Assembly (NCBI RefSeq): GCF_017377775.1
Contig: NZ_JAFVLN010000002.1
Coordinates: forward strand, 248,001-312,000
Reading direction: 5' to 3'
DNA from: Streptomyces sp. VRA16 Mangrove soil
GTDB taxonomy: Bacteria; Actinomycetota; Actinomycetes; Streptomycetales; Streptomycetaceae
DNA: 64,000 bases
Position 1 is the first letter of the stretch; every line of letters starts with the position of its first letter. Below are positions 42,013-50,705 of the stretch, piece after piece. The position numbers and the translations under genes were made by a program. Under the pieces are notes generated by a model that saw only the letters and a list, made by a program, of their open reading frames with translations, was not told where the DNA came from and did no database searches.

Positions 42013-43173
42013 TCACTTCCTGCGCAGCGCCGCCATGTTGTCGTAGCCGATCTTCGCGTACTTCAGGGACTGGCCGAGGTCGGTGGAGCTGGGCGCGTTG
42101 TCCTGCTCGACCATGGGGTTGTGGTAGTTCCGCGCGCCGACGCGGCTGAAGAAGGTGGTGTAGTCGATGACACCTTCGCCGAAGGGCACCATGTCGTAGC
42201 CCATCCCGTTGGTGTCGTTGCGTGTGCCGTCCTTGGCGTGGAACAGCGGGTAGCGCTTGTTGTGGGCGCGGACCAGGGCTGCCGGGTCGAAGACCTTCTC
42301 CTGCTGGGAGCCGTCGTGCGCGGTGTACGTGTGGAACTTGTACTGCGCGACGTGGGCCCAGAAGATGTCCATCTCGAGCCATACGGTCTTCGGGTCGCTG
42401 ACCTGGAGGAAGTACTCGAGCTTGCGGATGCCGGAGCTGCGGGTCGGGTGCCCCTGCGCGTCCAGGGGGCCGCCGTCGAGCAGGAATCCGTAGGCCGCGT
42501 CGTGGTTGTGGGTGTAGAGCTTGAGGCCGGCGCGGCGGGCGATCTCGCCCAGGGCGTTCCACTTGTCGGCGGCCACGTCCCAGTCGGCCTTGTACGAGCT
42601 GCCGGTGGGGTCGCCGCCGGTGCCCATGTGGTCCATGCCGAGGATGTTGGCGATCTCCAGGTGCTTCTTGAACGTGTCCAGGTCGGGCTGGGTCAGCGGC
42701 CAGGACGACGGGATGAAGCCGTGGTTGCCCTGGGCGCGCAGGCCGTACTCGTCGAGCCACGACCGCAGGAGCTTGGCGCCCTCGACCGATTCGAGGTTGG
42801 CGCCGCCGGGCGCGTTCGCGTGCTGGCCGTAGCCCGCGAACTCGACCTGCCGGTAGCCGTACCGGGCCAGCTCCTTGAACACCTCGCGGAAGCCGGAGGG
42901 CAGGTCGGTGGAGAGCGGGTCGCGGCCGGTCGCGTCGCGCACGGTGTAGAGGATGATGCCGCGCTTGTCGGCGGGGACCAGCGCGTGGCCCCGGCCCGGG
43001 CCGCCGCCGCTCTCGATCTGCGGCTGGGCGAAGGAGGGCGCGGCGCCGATGACGGGCGCGGCGAGCGCCCCCGCGGCGACGGCGGTGCAGGTGCTGAGGA
43101 AGCGCCGGCGGTTGATGCCGAGACGCTGTCTGAGGGCGTCGTCGGTGGCGGGGGTGTCGTGGAAGTCGGTCAC
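42013..43173 (-). CDS. Tat-exported sugar phosphate isomerase/epimerase-like TIM barrel
   Basis: 386 residues from GTG 43173 (GGGAGAGG upstream). A twin-arginine signal (NRRRFLS, hydrophobic stretch to about 50) precedes an AP-endonuclease-2/xylose-isomerase-like barrel: FKELARYGYRQVEFAGYG, LKLYTHNHDAAYG, VWLEMDIFWAH and PLFHAKDG carry the usual histidine/acid metal ligands. Exported members of this family often act on oxidised sugars. It follows the ebo operon by 174 bp in the same direction and may be a periplasmic partner of it, or a stand-alone sugar gene. Confidence 0.82.
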   Translation of the reverse strand: MTDFHDTPATDDALRQRLGINRRRFLSTCTAVAAGALAAPVIGAAPSFAQPQIESGGGPGRGHALVPADKRGIILYTVRDATGRDPLSTDLPSGFREVFKELARYGYRQVEFAGYGQHANAPGGANLESVEGAKLLRSWLDEYGLRAQGNHGFIPSSWPLTQPDLDTFKKHLEIANILGMDHMGTGGDPTGSSYKADWDVAADKWNALGEIARRAGLKLYTHNHDAAYGFLLDGGPLDAQGHPTRSSGIRKLEYFLQVSDPKTVWLEMDIFWAHVAQYKFHTYTAHDGSQQEKVFDPAALVRAHNKRYPLFHAKDGTRNDTNGMGYDMVPFGEGVIDYTTFFSRVGARNYHNPMVEQDNAPSSTDLGQSLKYAKIGYDNMAALRRK

Positions 43174-43207
43174 GGGTGCCTCTCCCTGATGCTCGTCCGG
43201 GGCGACG

Positions 43208-43233
43208 GCCCGGATTCTCGTCCGGATCCGGGC
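43208..43233 (-). terminator. Possible weak hairpin after the ebo operon
   Basis: GCCCGGAT (43208-43215) and ATCCGGGC (43226-43233), an 8-bp stem with a 10-nt loop in the 174-bp gap after the ebo-cluster phosphodiesterase gene. Confidence 0.35.
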
Positions 43234-43347
43234 GTCTCGTCCGGTGCTTTTCGCGTGCGGGTCGGTTGGCCCTGGCGCGTTGTCGGTGACGTGTGCTTCA
43301 CTCTCTGTAACTGCTCCACTGCGGGCGGGACTTGGGGTGGCGCACGC

Positions 43348-44775
43348 CTAACCCAGGCCTGCCAGCTCCAGGAGCAGGGACTTCACGGCGGTCGCGGCGA
43401 CGCGACCGGGGAACGCATGGGGGGTGGAGCTGATGAGGACAGGTCCGTCGTCACTGTCGGTATCTGCGGGAAGGCGGCCGTGGCTGCCGCGAATAGGTGA
43501 GGGGTCGAGCGGGACGACAGCCATGCGGTAGCGCATGCCGAGCTTCTTGCGGGCGAGCGCGCCCGCGGCCTTCACCTTGACGTAGGGGTCGTGCGGGTCC
43601 ATGAACAGTTCGACCGGGTCGTATCCGGGTTTGCGGTGGATCTCGACGAGCTGCGCGAAGTCGGGCGCGCGGTCGTCGTCGAGCCAGTAGTAGTACGTGA
43701 ACCAGGCGTCCGGCTCCGCGACGGCGACGAGTTCACCGGAGCGCGGGTGGTCGAGGTGGTGGGCCTTCTTGCCGTCGTCGTCGAGGAGTTGGTCGATACC
43801 GGGCAGGTCGGCGAGGGCGGCACGAGTGGCGTCCATGTCTTCGGGCTTGCGCACGTAGATGTGGGCGATCTGGTGGTCGGCGACCGCGAAGGCTCGGGAG
43901 GCCATCGGGTCGAGGTACTCCATGCCGTCCTGGGTGTGCACCTCGAGCAGGCCCGCGCGGCGCAGGGCACGGTTGATGTCGACGGCGCGCTCGACGCGGG
44001 TGATGCCGTACTCGGACAGGGCGACGACGGTGCGGCCTTCGGCCCTGGCGTCGTCGAGGAGCGGGGCGAGCGCGGTGTCGAGTTCGGCGGCCGCACGGTG
44101 CGAGCGGGGGTCGTCGGGGCCGAAGCGTTGCAGGTCGTAGTCGAGGTGCGGGAGGTAGCACAGGGTCAGGTCGGGGTGCCGGGTGGACATGACGTGGCGG
44201 GTGGCATCGATGATCCACTGGCTGGAGGCGAGGTCGGCGCCCGGACCCCAGAAGTGGAAGAGGGGGAACGTGCCGAATTTCTCGGTGAGTTCGTCGTGCA
44301 GGGCCGGGGGCCGGGTGTAGCAGTCGGGTTCCTTGCGGCCGTCCGCGTAGTAGACGGGTCGGGGGGTGACGGTGATGTCGGTGTCGGCGCCCATGGCGTA
44401 CCACCAGCAGATGTTGGCGACCGTGTAGCCGGGATGGGCGCGGCGGGCGGCGTCCCAGAGTTTGTCGCCGGCGACAAGGCCGTTGTGCTGGCGCCAGAGC
44501 AGGACGTCGCCGAGTTCGCGGAAGTACCAGCCGTTGCCGACGATGCCGTGTTCGGAGGGCATGGTGCCGGTCAGGAACGTGGACTGGGCGGCACAGGTGA
44601 CCGCGGGCAGCACGGTCCCCAGGGAGGCGTGTGATCCGGACCGGGCGAGGCGTTTGAGGTGCGGCATGTGATCGAGGAGACGGGGGGTGAGGCCGACGAC
44701 GTCCAGGACCAGCAGCGGGGTCGGCTTCGAGGCGGCCTTCTTGGCAGGCGCCGGCTTCGAGGGCGTGTCCGTCAT
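43348..44775 (-). CDS. Ebo-cluster alkaline phosphatase/nucleotide pyrophosphatase-like protein
   Basis: 475 residues. After a lysine/alanine/proline-rich N-terminus the alkaline-phosphatase-superfamily fold begins LLVLDVVGLTPRLLDHMPHLKRL. The nucleophile threonine region reads TVLPAVTCAAQSTFLTGTMPSEHGIVGNGW, followed by CYLPHLDYDLQRFGP and VVALSEYGI. Such proteins accompany ebo genes in other bacteria. It overlaps eboE by ATGA and is the last gene of the overlap chain. Probably hydrolyses a phosphodiester or phosphomonoester in the metabolite handled by the cluster. No signal peptide is seen, so it appears cytoplasmic. Confidence 0.85.
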   Translation of the reverse strand: MTDTPSKPAPAKKAASKPTPLLVLDVVGLTPRLLDHMPHLKRLARSGSHASLGTVLPAVTCAAQSTFLTGTMPSEHGIVGNGWYFRELGDVLLWRQHNGLVAGDKLWDAARRAHPGYTVANICWWYAMGADTDITVTPRPVYYADGRKEPDCYTRPPALHDELTEKFGTFPLFHFWGPGADLASSQWIIDATRHVMSTRHPDLTLCYLPHLDYDLQRFGPDDPRSHRAAAELDTALAPLLDDARAEGRTVVALSEYGITRVERAVDINRALRRAGLLEVHTQDGMEYLDPMASRAFAVADHQIAHIYVRKPEDMDATRAALADLPGIDQLLDDDGKKAHHLDHPRSGELVAVAEPDAWFTYYYWLDDDRAPDFAQLVEIHRKPGYDPVELFMDPHDPYVKVKAAGALARKKLGMRYRMAVVPLDPSPIRGSHGRLPADTDSDDGPVLISSTPHAFPGRVAATAVKSLLLELAGLG

Positions 44776-45944
44776 GGCAGTTCCTTCAGGCCGAGGTCCG
44801 TCAACAGGTCGCGGGCGAGGGTGAGTTCGGCGGCGATGCCGTCGGCGAGCTGAGGGCGGGCCCGGGGGCGCAGTTCGGGCGGCAGGGCCTGCCAGGTGTA
44901 GGTCTCGACCTCCAGGTGGCGGGTGAGCGGGTGCGGGCCGCCGACGAGGCGGGCCAGCGTGTCCTTGAGGACGTCGAGTGTGGAGGTGAGCGGGGCGGCG
45001 GGGGCCGCGTGCAGGGGGACGTGGAAGTGGGCGCGCCAGGCGGTGGCGTCCGGCAGGCCGGCACCGTTCAGCGCGGGGCCGAGGTCGTCGGTGCCGTGCA
45101 GTCCGTCCTCGGTGACGGTGCGGGTCTGGTGCAGGAAGCGGGGTTCGTCGAAGGCCGCGAGTGCCGTGCGGACCGCGGGAGTCCGGGGGTGCTCGGCATG
45201 CAGGGCGGCGGAGAGCTGGGATTTGACGACGGGGATGTGCGCGGCGGTGAGGCCGTCGAGTGCGGCCTGGGGATCTTCGAAGGAGGTGGCGAGATGGCAG
45301 GTGTCGAGGCAGAGGCCGATCCGGTCGAGTCGGTCGACGGCGGTGAGCGGGGCGATGGCGTCGGCGGTGGTCTCGACGACGCAGCCGGGTTCGGGTTCGA
45401 GGCCGACCCGGACCGATTTCCCGGTCAGTTCCTCCAGGGCGTCGAGGCGCTCGGCGAGGGTGACGAGTGCGGTACGGGCGGCGTCGGCGCGCGGCGTGTC
45501 GTACGCGGTGCGCCAGGCGAGCGGCAGGGTGGAGACGCTGCCCTCGGTGACGTCCGAGGGGAGCAGGGCGGCGAGCAGCCGGGCCAGGTCGCTGGTGTGG
45601 GTGAGTCGTTCCGGGTCGGCCCAGTCCGGCTGGTAGACGCGGTACTTGACCTCCTCCGCGCCGAAGCCCTCATAGGGGAAGCCGTTGAGGGTGACGACTT
45701 CGAGGCCGCGTCGGTCGAGTTCGGCGCGCAGTCCGCGCAGGGCGACCGGGTCCGTGGTCAGGGAGCGTGCGGCGTCGTTGGCGAGCCACAGTCCGATGCC
45801 CAGGCGGTCGCGGCCAAGACGTTTGCGGACCGGTTCGCAGTGGTCGCGCAGCTGCGCGAGGACGCCGTCGAGGGTCTCGGCAGGGTGCACGTTCGTGCAG
45901 TAGGCGAGGTGGACGGTCGAGCCGTCGGGGTGGCGGAAGCGCAT
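44772..45944 (-). CDS. eboE: Metabolite traffic protein EboE
   Basis: 390 residues. The N-terminus LAYCTNVHPAETLDGVLAQL is characteristic of EboE, a xylose-isomerase-like TIM barrel. Likely metal ligands lie in GLEPEPGCVVET, GLCLDTCHLA and HFHVPLH. In Nostoc, ebo genes are required to move a scytonemin precursor to the periplasm; the biochemical role of EboE itself is unknown. It starts 3 bases after the eboB stop and overlaps the phosphodiesterase-like gene. Confidence 0.9.
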   Translation of the reverse strand: MRFRHPDGSTVHLAYCTNVHPAETLDGVLAQLRDHCEPVRKRLGRDRLGIGLWLANDAARSLTTDPVALRGLRAELDRRGLEVVTLNGFPYEGFGAEEVKYRVYQPDWADPERLTHTSDLARLLAALLPSDVTEGSVSTLPLAWRTAYDTPRADAARTALVTLAERLDALEELTGKSVRVGLEPEPGCVVETTADAIAPLTAVDRLDRIGLCLDTCHLATSFEDPQAALDGLTAAHIPVVKSQLSAALHAEHPRTPAVRTALAAFDEPRFLHQTRTVTEDGLHGTDDLGPALNGAGLPDATAWRAHFHVPLHAAPAAPLTSTLDVLKDTLARLVGGPHPLTRHLEVETYTWQALPPELRPRARPQLADGIAAELTLARDLLTDLGLKELP

Positions 45945-45947
45945 GGG

Positions 45948-46799
45948 TCACGCTCCGCCGCGGAGGATGGAGTTGCCCTCGTGCGTGACCGCTTCCGGTG
46001 CCGGCGCGTCGAGTTGGAGGCGGCCGCTCAGGCCGTAGAAGGCGACCGGGTTGCGCCACAGCACCAGGTCTACGTCGTCCTCGTCGAAACCTGCCTTGAG
46101 CATGGCATCGGCCACCCTGCGGGTCTTGAGCGGATCGCTCTTGCCCCAGTCGGCGGCGGAATTCACCAGGACCTTCTCCGTGCCGTAGGAGCGCAGGATG
46201 TCGACCATGCGGTCCTCGTCCATCTTGGTGTCGGGATAGACGGAGAAGCCGAGCCAGCTGCCGGCGTCCTTGGCCTCCTTGACCGTGGTCTCGTTGAGGT
46301 GGTCGATCAAGACCCGGTCGACGGGCAGTGCGGATTCCCGGACGACGTCCAGGGTGCGGCGCAGTCCCATGAGTTTGTCGCGGTGCGGGGTGTGCACCAG
46401 GGCGGGCAGCTCGTGGTCGGCGGCCAGCTGGAGCTGGGTGGCCAGGGCCGTGTCCTCGGCGGGGGTCATGGAGTCGTAGCCGATCTCGCCGACGGCGACG
46501 ACGCCGTCCTTGACGAGGTAGCGCGGCAGGGCGTCGAGGACGGGGGTGCAGCGAGGGTCGTTGGCCTCTTTGGGGTTGAGGGCGATCGTGCAGTGGTGGG
46601 TGATGCCGTACTGGGCGGCGCGGAAGGGCTCCCAGCCCAACAGGGCGTCGAAGTAGTCGAAGAAGGAGGCGGGCGAGGTGCGGGGCTGGCCCAGCCAGAA
46701 GGCGGGTTCGACCAGGGCGCGGACGCCTGCGGCGTACATGGCCTCGTAGTCGTCGGTGGTGCGCGACGTCATGTGGATATGGGGGTCGAAGATGCGCAT
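45948..46799 (-). CDS. eboB: TatD-family metal-dependent hydrolase EboB
   Basis: 283 residues of the amidohydrolase superfamily. The N-terminal metal motif is FDPHIHMTSRT, with GEIGYD, PALVHTPHRDK, VLIDHLNE and VNSAADWG giving the further ligands expected of TatD-like enzymes. ATG 46799 overlaps the eboA stop by one base and uses the AAGGAG inside the eboA end. Reaction unknown; its position directly after eboA is the typical eboA-eboB order. Confidence 0.87.
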   Translation of the reverse strand: MRIFDPHIHMTSRTTDDYEAMYAAGVRALVEPAFWLGQPRTSPASFFDYFDALLGWEPFRAAQYGITHHCTIALNPKEANDPRCTPVLDALPRYLVKDGVVAVGEIGYDSMTPAEDTALATQLQLAADHELPALVHTPHRDKLMGLRRTLDVVRESALPVDRVLIDHLNETTVKEAKDAGSWLGFSVYPDTKMDEDRMVDILRSYGTEKVLVNSAADWGKSDPLKTRRVADAMLKAGFDEDDVDLVLWRNPVAFYGLSGRLQLDAPAPEAVTHEGNSILRGGA

Positions 46800-47512
46800 C
46801 AGGACTCCTTCGCCGTGGGGGGTGCGGGGGAGGTCAGGGCCAGGACCCGGTGCAGGTCGTCGGGGACGGGCCGTCCCGCGGCCGTCCGCTCCGCCGCGAA
46901 GTCGCCCAGCATGCGGGCGAGTTCGGCGTCGGCGCGGGCGCGGTGGGCCAAGGAGGCGACGGCGTCGACGGGCACTCCGGTGAACAGGCACTTCAGAATG
47001 GCGTGCCGCCAGTGGTGGGCGGGCAGGTGCTCGGCGGCGTACGGGCCGACGGCGGCGGCGACGAGGCGGGTGTCGTTGGTGCGCAGCGCGTCCTCGACGA
47101 GGGGAAGTCCTTCGGGGCCCGGCACGAGGTGGGGCAGGGCGATCAGGACGGCGCGGCGTTCGGCCGCGGTGCCCTGGGCGTACAGGCGGGTGAGGGTGGC
47201 AGCGTCGGCTCGGGCGGTGTGCAGGAGCAGCACGCGGGCGGTGTCGGCCCGGTCCTGGCCGATACGGCGGCCGGCTTCGGCGAACCTCAGCTCCCAGACC
47301 GGAGGCTGTTTGCCGTGCTGGGAGGCTCCTCCGAAACCGCTGGCCTCTCCGACCTCTCCGGACCCGACGGACCCGCCGGACCCGACGGCCTCTCCGGACC
47401 CGCCGGTGGCCGCGGATTCGTCGAGTGCCTGGTCGAGCCAGGCTCGGGCGCCGCCGGACAGGGCCGTTCCGAGTTCCGCGTGGAGGTCGGCGACGGTGGT
47501 CGGTCGGTTCAT
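46799..47512 (-). CDS. eboA: EboA-domain protein
   Basis: 237 residues. The C-terminal two thirds carry EboA-family features (RADTARVLLLHTA, GTAAERRAVLIALPHL, HHWRHAILKCLFTGVPVDAV), an alpha-helical fold rich in HEAT-like pairs. Residues about 32-70 are an unusual glycine/serine-rich insertion encoded by an imperfect CCGGACCCG-type repeat (about 47340-47410). Overlaps neighbours on both sides. EboA is needed for precursor export in Nostoc; how it acts is not known. Confidence 0.88.
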   Translation of the reverse strand: MNRPTTVADLHAELGTALSGGARAWLDQALDESAATGGSGEAVGSGGSVGSGEVGEASGFGGASQHGKQPPVWELRFAEAGRRIGQDRADTARVLLLHTARADAATLTRLYAQGTAAERRAVLIALPHLVPGPEGLPLVEDALRTNDTRLVAAAVGPYAAEHLPAHHWRHAILKCLFTGVPVDAVASLAHRARADAELARMLGDFAAERTAAGRPVPDDLHRVLALTSPAPPTAKES

Positions 47513-48381
47513 GTGCGGCCTCCTTGTGCTGCGGCTCGCAGGAACGGCAGGGACGCGGCGGCCAGTTGGGGACCCGCGTGGGAGTGACGGGGCAGTTCGA
47601 CGACCGTCAGGCCCTGGTAGCCGGTCCGCGCGAGGGCGTCGAGGACGGGCGGGAAGTCGATCTCCCCTTCACCGAAGGGCAGATGCTCGTGGACTCCGCG
47701 GCGCATGTCCTCGATCTGGACGTGACGCAGCCAGGGTGCCGCCGCGCGGACGCAGTCGGCGGGCGGTTCGGGCTCGAGGCACTGGCAGTGGCCGATGTCC
47801 AGGGTGAGGCCGAGCATGTCGGGGCTGCCGAGGGCGCGGCGCAGGTGGTGGAAGTCGGCGAGGGTGGCGAGGAGATGGCCCGGTTCGGGCTCGATGGCGA
47901 GCGGGATCCCGGCGCCGGTGGCCGCGTCCAGGACGGGGCCGAGCGCGTCGGCGAGACGCTTCCACGCCGTGTCCCGGTCGGTGTCGTCGGGGGTGATGCC
48001 GCTGAAGCAGTGCACCGCGTGGGCGCCGAGGTCGGCGGCGACCTGGACCGCGCGGACGAGCAGTCGGGCGCGAGCGGCTCGGGCGTCGGGGTCCGGGTCG
48101 AGGAGGGAAGGGCCGTGTTTGCGGCGTGGATCGAGGACGTAGCGGGCGCCCGTCTCGACGGTGGCCGTGAGCTGGTGGCGGTGCAGGACGCGAGCCACCT
48201 GACGGGTGCGGGCCGCAAGGTCCGGGACCAGGGGGTCGAGGTGCATGTGGTCGAGGGTGAGACCGACGCCGTCATAGCCGAGGTCGGCCAGGAGGGCGAG
48301 GGCGTCGTCGAGGCGGAGATCGGTGAGGCCGTTGGTGCCGTAGCCGAAGCGCGGGGCCGTCCGCGGGGTGGACGGGGTCAT
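47509..48381 (-). CDS. Ebo-cluster sugar phosphate isomerase/epimerase-like TIM barrel
   Basis: 290 residues. AP-endonuclease-2-like barrel: ALLADLGYDGVGLTLDHMHL, IPLAIEPEPGHLL, GLTLDIGHCQCLE, HVQIEDMRRGVHEHLPFGEGEID and LTVVELPRHSH hold the likely metal ligands. Overlaps eboA and eboC by 4 bp on each side. It probably acts on a cyclitol or sugar-type intermediate; a second barrel (EboE) is encoded two genes later, so the two may catalyse successive isomerisations. Confidence 0.82.
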   Translation of the reverse strand: MTPSTPRTAPRFGYGTNGLTDLRLDDALALLADLGYDGVGLTLDHMHLDPLVPDLAARTRQVARVLHRHQLTATVETGARYVLDPRRKHGPSLLDPDPDARAARARLLVRAVQVAADLGAHAVHCFSGITPDDTDRDTAWKRLADALGPVLDAATGAGIPLAIEPEPGHLLATLADFHHLRRALGSPDMLGLTLDIGHCQCLEPEPPADCVRAAAPWLRHVQIEDMRRGVHEHLPFGEGEIDFPPVLDALARTGYQGLTVVELPRHSHAGPQLAAASLPFLRAAAQGGRT

Positions 48382-49454
48382 GTGACGCTCACCTTCTTCG
48401 CGAAGCGCCGGGCGAGCGGGGCGAGGGCGCCGGTGATCAGGGCCGTCGTCGGGGCGCCTGCGCGGGCCGCCAGGGCGGCCTGGAGCGGGATCATCGCGCG
48501 GATCCCGGCGCCGACGGCGCGCTGGGTCAGCGGCGGAGAGGGGTTGAGCATGGCGTGGAGCAGAGGGCGGGCCGTGGTCACGGCGTACGCGGTGGGACCC
48601 GGTAGGCCGAGGGGGGCTGCACCGCCTCGGCCCACCGGGGGTCTGAGAAGGGCGGTGGTCAGGGCGGCCGAGGTGGCGAGGGCCGCGGCCGGGGCGAGGG
48701 CGTTGCCTCCGGTCGTCTCGCTGCGGGAGACCGTGGTGACCGCCGCGGTGTGGGTGGCCAGGGCGAGTGCGGCGGGGGTCGCGGCACGCAGGGCGTGGGC
48801 GCTGGAGCGCGGGCCGGCACCGGGGCGCGCCGTCGTCCCGCTCGCGGCGCCGATGTCGCCCCGCGCTCGCGCCATCACGGACACCACGTCCGCTGGGCCC
48901 GGCGAAGTGGTCACGTCGCCTGTTCGGTGCGGGAGTCGGCCGCACCGGTTCGGGTGCGCCTCTCCCCCGACGCCGGACCGTTGCCGCTCCGGGCCGCCGG
49001 GCAGGGAGGCGCTGGAGCCGAGGAGGAGGTCGAGACCGCGGGCCAGGCCCATCGCCGCCGGGCCTGCCGGGGTGCGCTTGAGGCCCAGGTCGTACGTCCA
49101 GACCGTCGCGGCCAGGGCCGTGCCCAGCAGGCCGGGGGTGCGGCCCGCGCGGAAGGCGAGGGCCACGCCGGCCGTGGTGAGGGCGCCGGCCGCGGTCAGG
49201 GCCGCGGCCGGACGGATGCGGCCGGACGGGATGGGGCGGTGGGGGCGGTCGACGGCGTCCTCGGCGCGGTCCGCCCAGTCGTTGAGGGCCATGCCCGCCT
49301 CGTACAGGCACAGCGAGGAGCCGATGGCGAGGAGGGTGCCGCGGCCGGGGCGGGCGCCCGCCGCCGCGGCTCCGGCGAGGGCGTCGCCGGGGACGGTGAA
49401 CAGGGCGGGCAGGCGCAGGAGTTCGGCCCAGGCACGCAGGGCCGTACCGCTCAT
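48378..49454 (-). CDS. eboC: UbiA-family prenyltransferase EboC
   Basis: 358 residues. A polytopic UbiA-type aromatic/cyclitol prenyltransferase with the first Asp-rich motif NDWADRAEDAVDRPHRPIPSGR at 58-79 and YDLGLKRTPAG as the remnant of the second region. Residues about 151-220 form a polar, proline/glycine/arginine-rich insertion between two hydrophobic parts, which is atypical for UbiA proteins. ATG 49454 overlaps the inositol-phosphate synthase stop. It may attach an isoprenoid to the cyclitol product of that enzyme, anchoring it to the membrane for transfer. Confidence 0.87.
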   Translation of the reverse strand: MSGTALRAWAELLRLPALFTVPGDALAGAAAAGARPGRGTLLAIGSSLCLYEAGMALNDWADRAEDAVDRPHRPIPSGRIRPAAALTAAGALTTAGVALAFRAGRTPGLLGTALAATVWTYDLGLKRTPAGPAAMGLARGLDLLLGSSASLPGGPERQRSGVGGEAHPNRCGRLPHRTGDVTTSPGPADVVSVMARARGDIGAASGTTARPGAGPRSSAHALRAATPAALALATHTAAVTTVSRSETTGGNALAPAAALATSAALTTALLRPPVGRGGAAPLGLPGPTAYAVTTARPLLHAMLNPSPPLTQRAVGAGIRAMIPLQAALAARAGAPTTALITGALAPLARRFAKKVSVT

Positions 49455-50590
49455 CGGGCGTCCCGCAGGCGGTCCGCGAAGTCCACCAGGGCGGCGTACT
49501 GCTCACCGAGGGCCGAGGTAGCGCCGGGGTCCGGGTCCTTGAAGTAGAAGGCCAGTTCCGGCCGCGGGCCGGTCAGTCCGGCGGCCTGGGCGCGCAGCAG
49601 GAAGCGGGCCAGGTCGAGGACGAGCGGGGCGGCGAGCGCCGAGTCGCAGCCCTGCCAGGTGGTCTGGAGAACCATGCGGGCGCCGAGGAAGCCGTCGAAG
49701 GCGATGTGGTCCCAGGCGGTCTTCCAGTCGCCGAGGGCGGGGACGTCGTCGATGTGGACCTCGCCCTGCGGGGCGGCGCCGAGGGTGTCGGCGAGGACGC
49801 GTTCCTTACCTGCGTTCTTGGCGGCGGCCGCGGCCGGGTCGGCGAGGGCGGCGCCGTCGCCGCCGCCGAGGAGGTTGGTGCCGGACCAGGCGCGTACGGA
49901 GAGGGCGCGCTGCAGGAACATCGGGCCGAGCACGGAGCGCAGCAGGGTCTGTCCCGTCTTGCCGTCGCGGCCCGCGAAGGGGACACGGGCCGTCGCGGCG
50001 GACTGCGCGAGGGCCGGGTGGTGGAGTCCGGACGAGGGGGTGAAGTTGATGTAGGGGCAGTCGGCGCGCAGGGCGGCGGCCGCGTAGAGGGAGCTGGGTG
50101 GCAGGGCGCCGTCGGTGGGGACGGGTTCGGTCGAGGCGACGTTCACGACGACGGCGCCGGCGAGGTCCTGGTCCCGGACGAAGGCGCGGATGTCGGCGGC
50201 GAACGCGTCGATGAGCTCGTCCTGCGAGCGGGTGTCGTCGCGGCCGGGCAGCGGGCCTCCGGGCCGGATCTCGCGGTCGGCGGCGGCCAGTTCGGCGTGG
50301 ACGGCGGTGGGCAGTCCGTGCGGCAGGACGCCGCCCGCGGCGAGGTGTTCGGCGCGTTTGGGCAGCGGGCAGTCGACGGTGTCGTGGCCGCCGAAGACGA
50401 GGGAGGACAGCGGCGGCAGGCCGCAGGAGACGAAGGGGGTGGTTTCGGTGACCATGCCGGTCGGCGGGTGGAGCCCGGCGGCGACAGCGGCGCAGCCCGC
50501 GATCGCCGTCGTGGCGACGGAACCGCGTGCCCCGATCAGCCAGACACCGAAGCGGGGAGCGGGAGTGGAGAGGGACGGTTCGGCGGACAT
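49451..50590 (-). CDS. Myo-inositol-1-phosphate synthase-like enzyme
   Basis: 379 residues. The Rossmann motif WLIGARGSVATTAIAG, YINFTPS, the Lys in FAGRDGKTGQTLLRSVL, LLGGGDGAALADP and the IAFDGFLGARMVLQTTWQGCDSALAAPLVLDLARFL block match NAD-dependent inositol-3-phosphate synthases, which cyclise glucose-6-phosphate. AAGGAGG precedes ATG 50590. It is the first gene of the ebo operon, at the place where other clusters carry EboD, a 3-dehydroquinate-synthase-like sugar-phosphate cyclase. Thus another sugar-phosphate cyclase seems to have taken that slot. Confidence 0.88.
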   Translation of the reverse strand: MSAEPSLSTPAPRFGVWLIGARGSVATTAIAGCAAVAAGLHPPTGMVTETTPFVSCGLPPLSSLVFGGHDTVDCPLPKRAEHLAAGGVLPHGLPTAVHAELAAADREIRPGGPLPGRDDTRSQDELIDAFAADIRAFVRDQDLAGAVVVNVASTEPVPTDGALPPSSLYAAAALRADCPYINFTPSSGLHHPALAQSAATARVPFAGRDGKTGQTLLRSVLGPMFLQRALSVRAWSGTNLLGGGDGAALADPAAAAAKNAGKERVLADTLGAAPQGEVHIDDVPALGDWKTAWDHIAFDGFLGARMVLQTTWQGCDSALAAPLVLDLARFLLRAQAAGLTGPRPELAFYFKDPDPGATSALGEQYAALVDFADRLRDAR

Positions 50591-50666
50591 GGGCAGCCTC
50601 CTTGTCGTACGCGAACCGGGGAAGTGCGCCGGAGGGAGAGAACAGGTCGAGCGGGCGGGGGCGGGA

Positions 50667-50700
50667 CGGCGGGCGGGGGTCCGGCGTCCCCCGCCCGCCG
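50667..50700 (-). terminator. Hairpin terminator after the ThuA-DUF1080 gene
   Basis: CGGCGGGCGGGGG (50667-50679) pairs perfectly with CCCCCGCCCGCCG (50688-50700) around an 8-nt loop, directly after the stop at 50706. Confidence 0.85.
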
Positions 50701-50705
50701 CCGTT

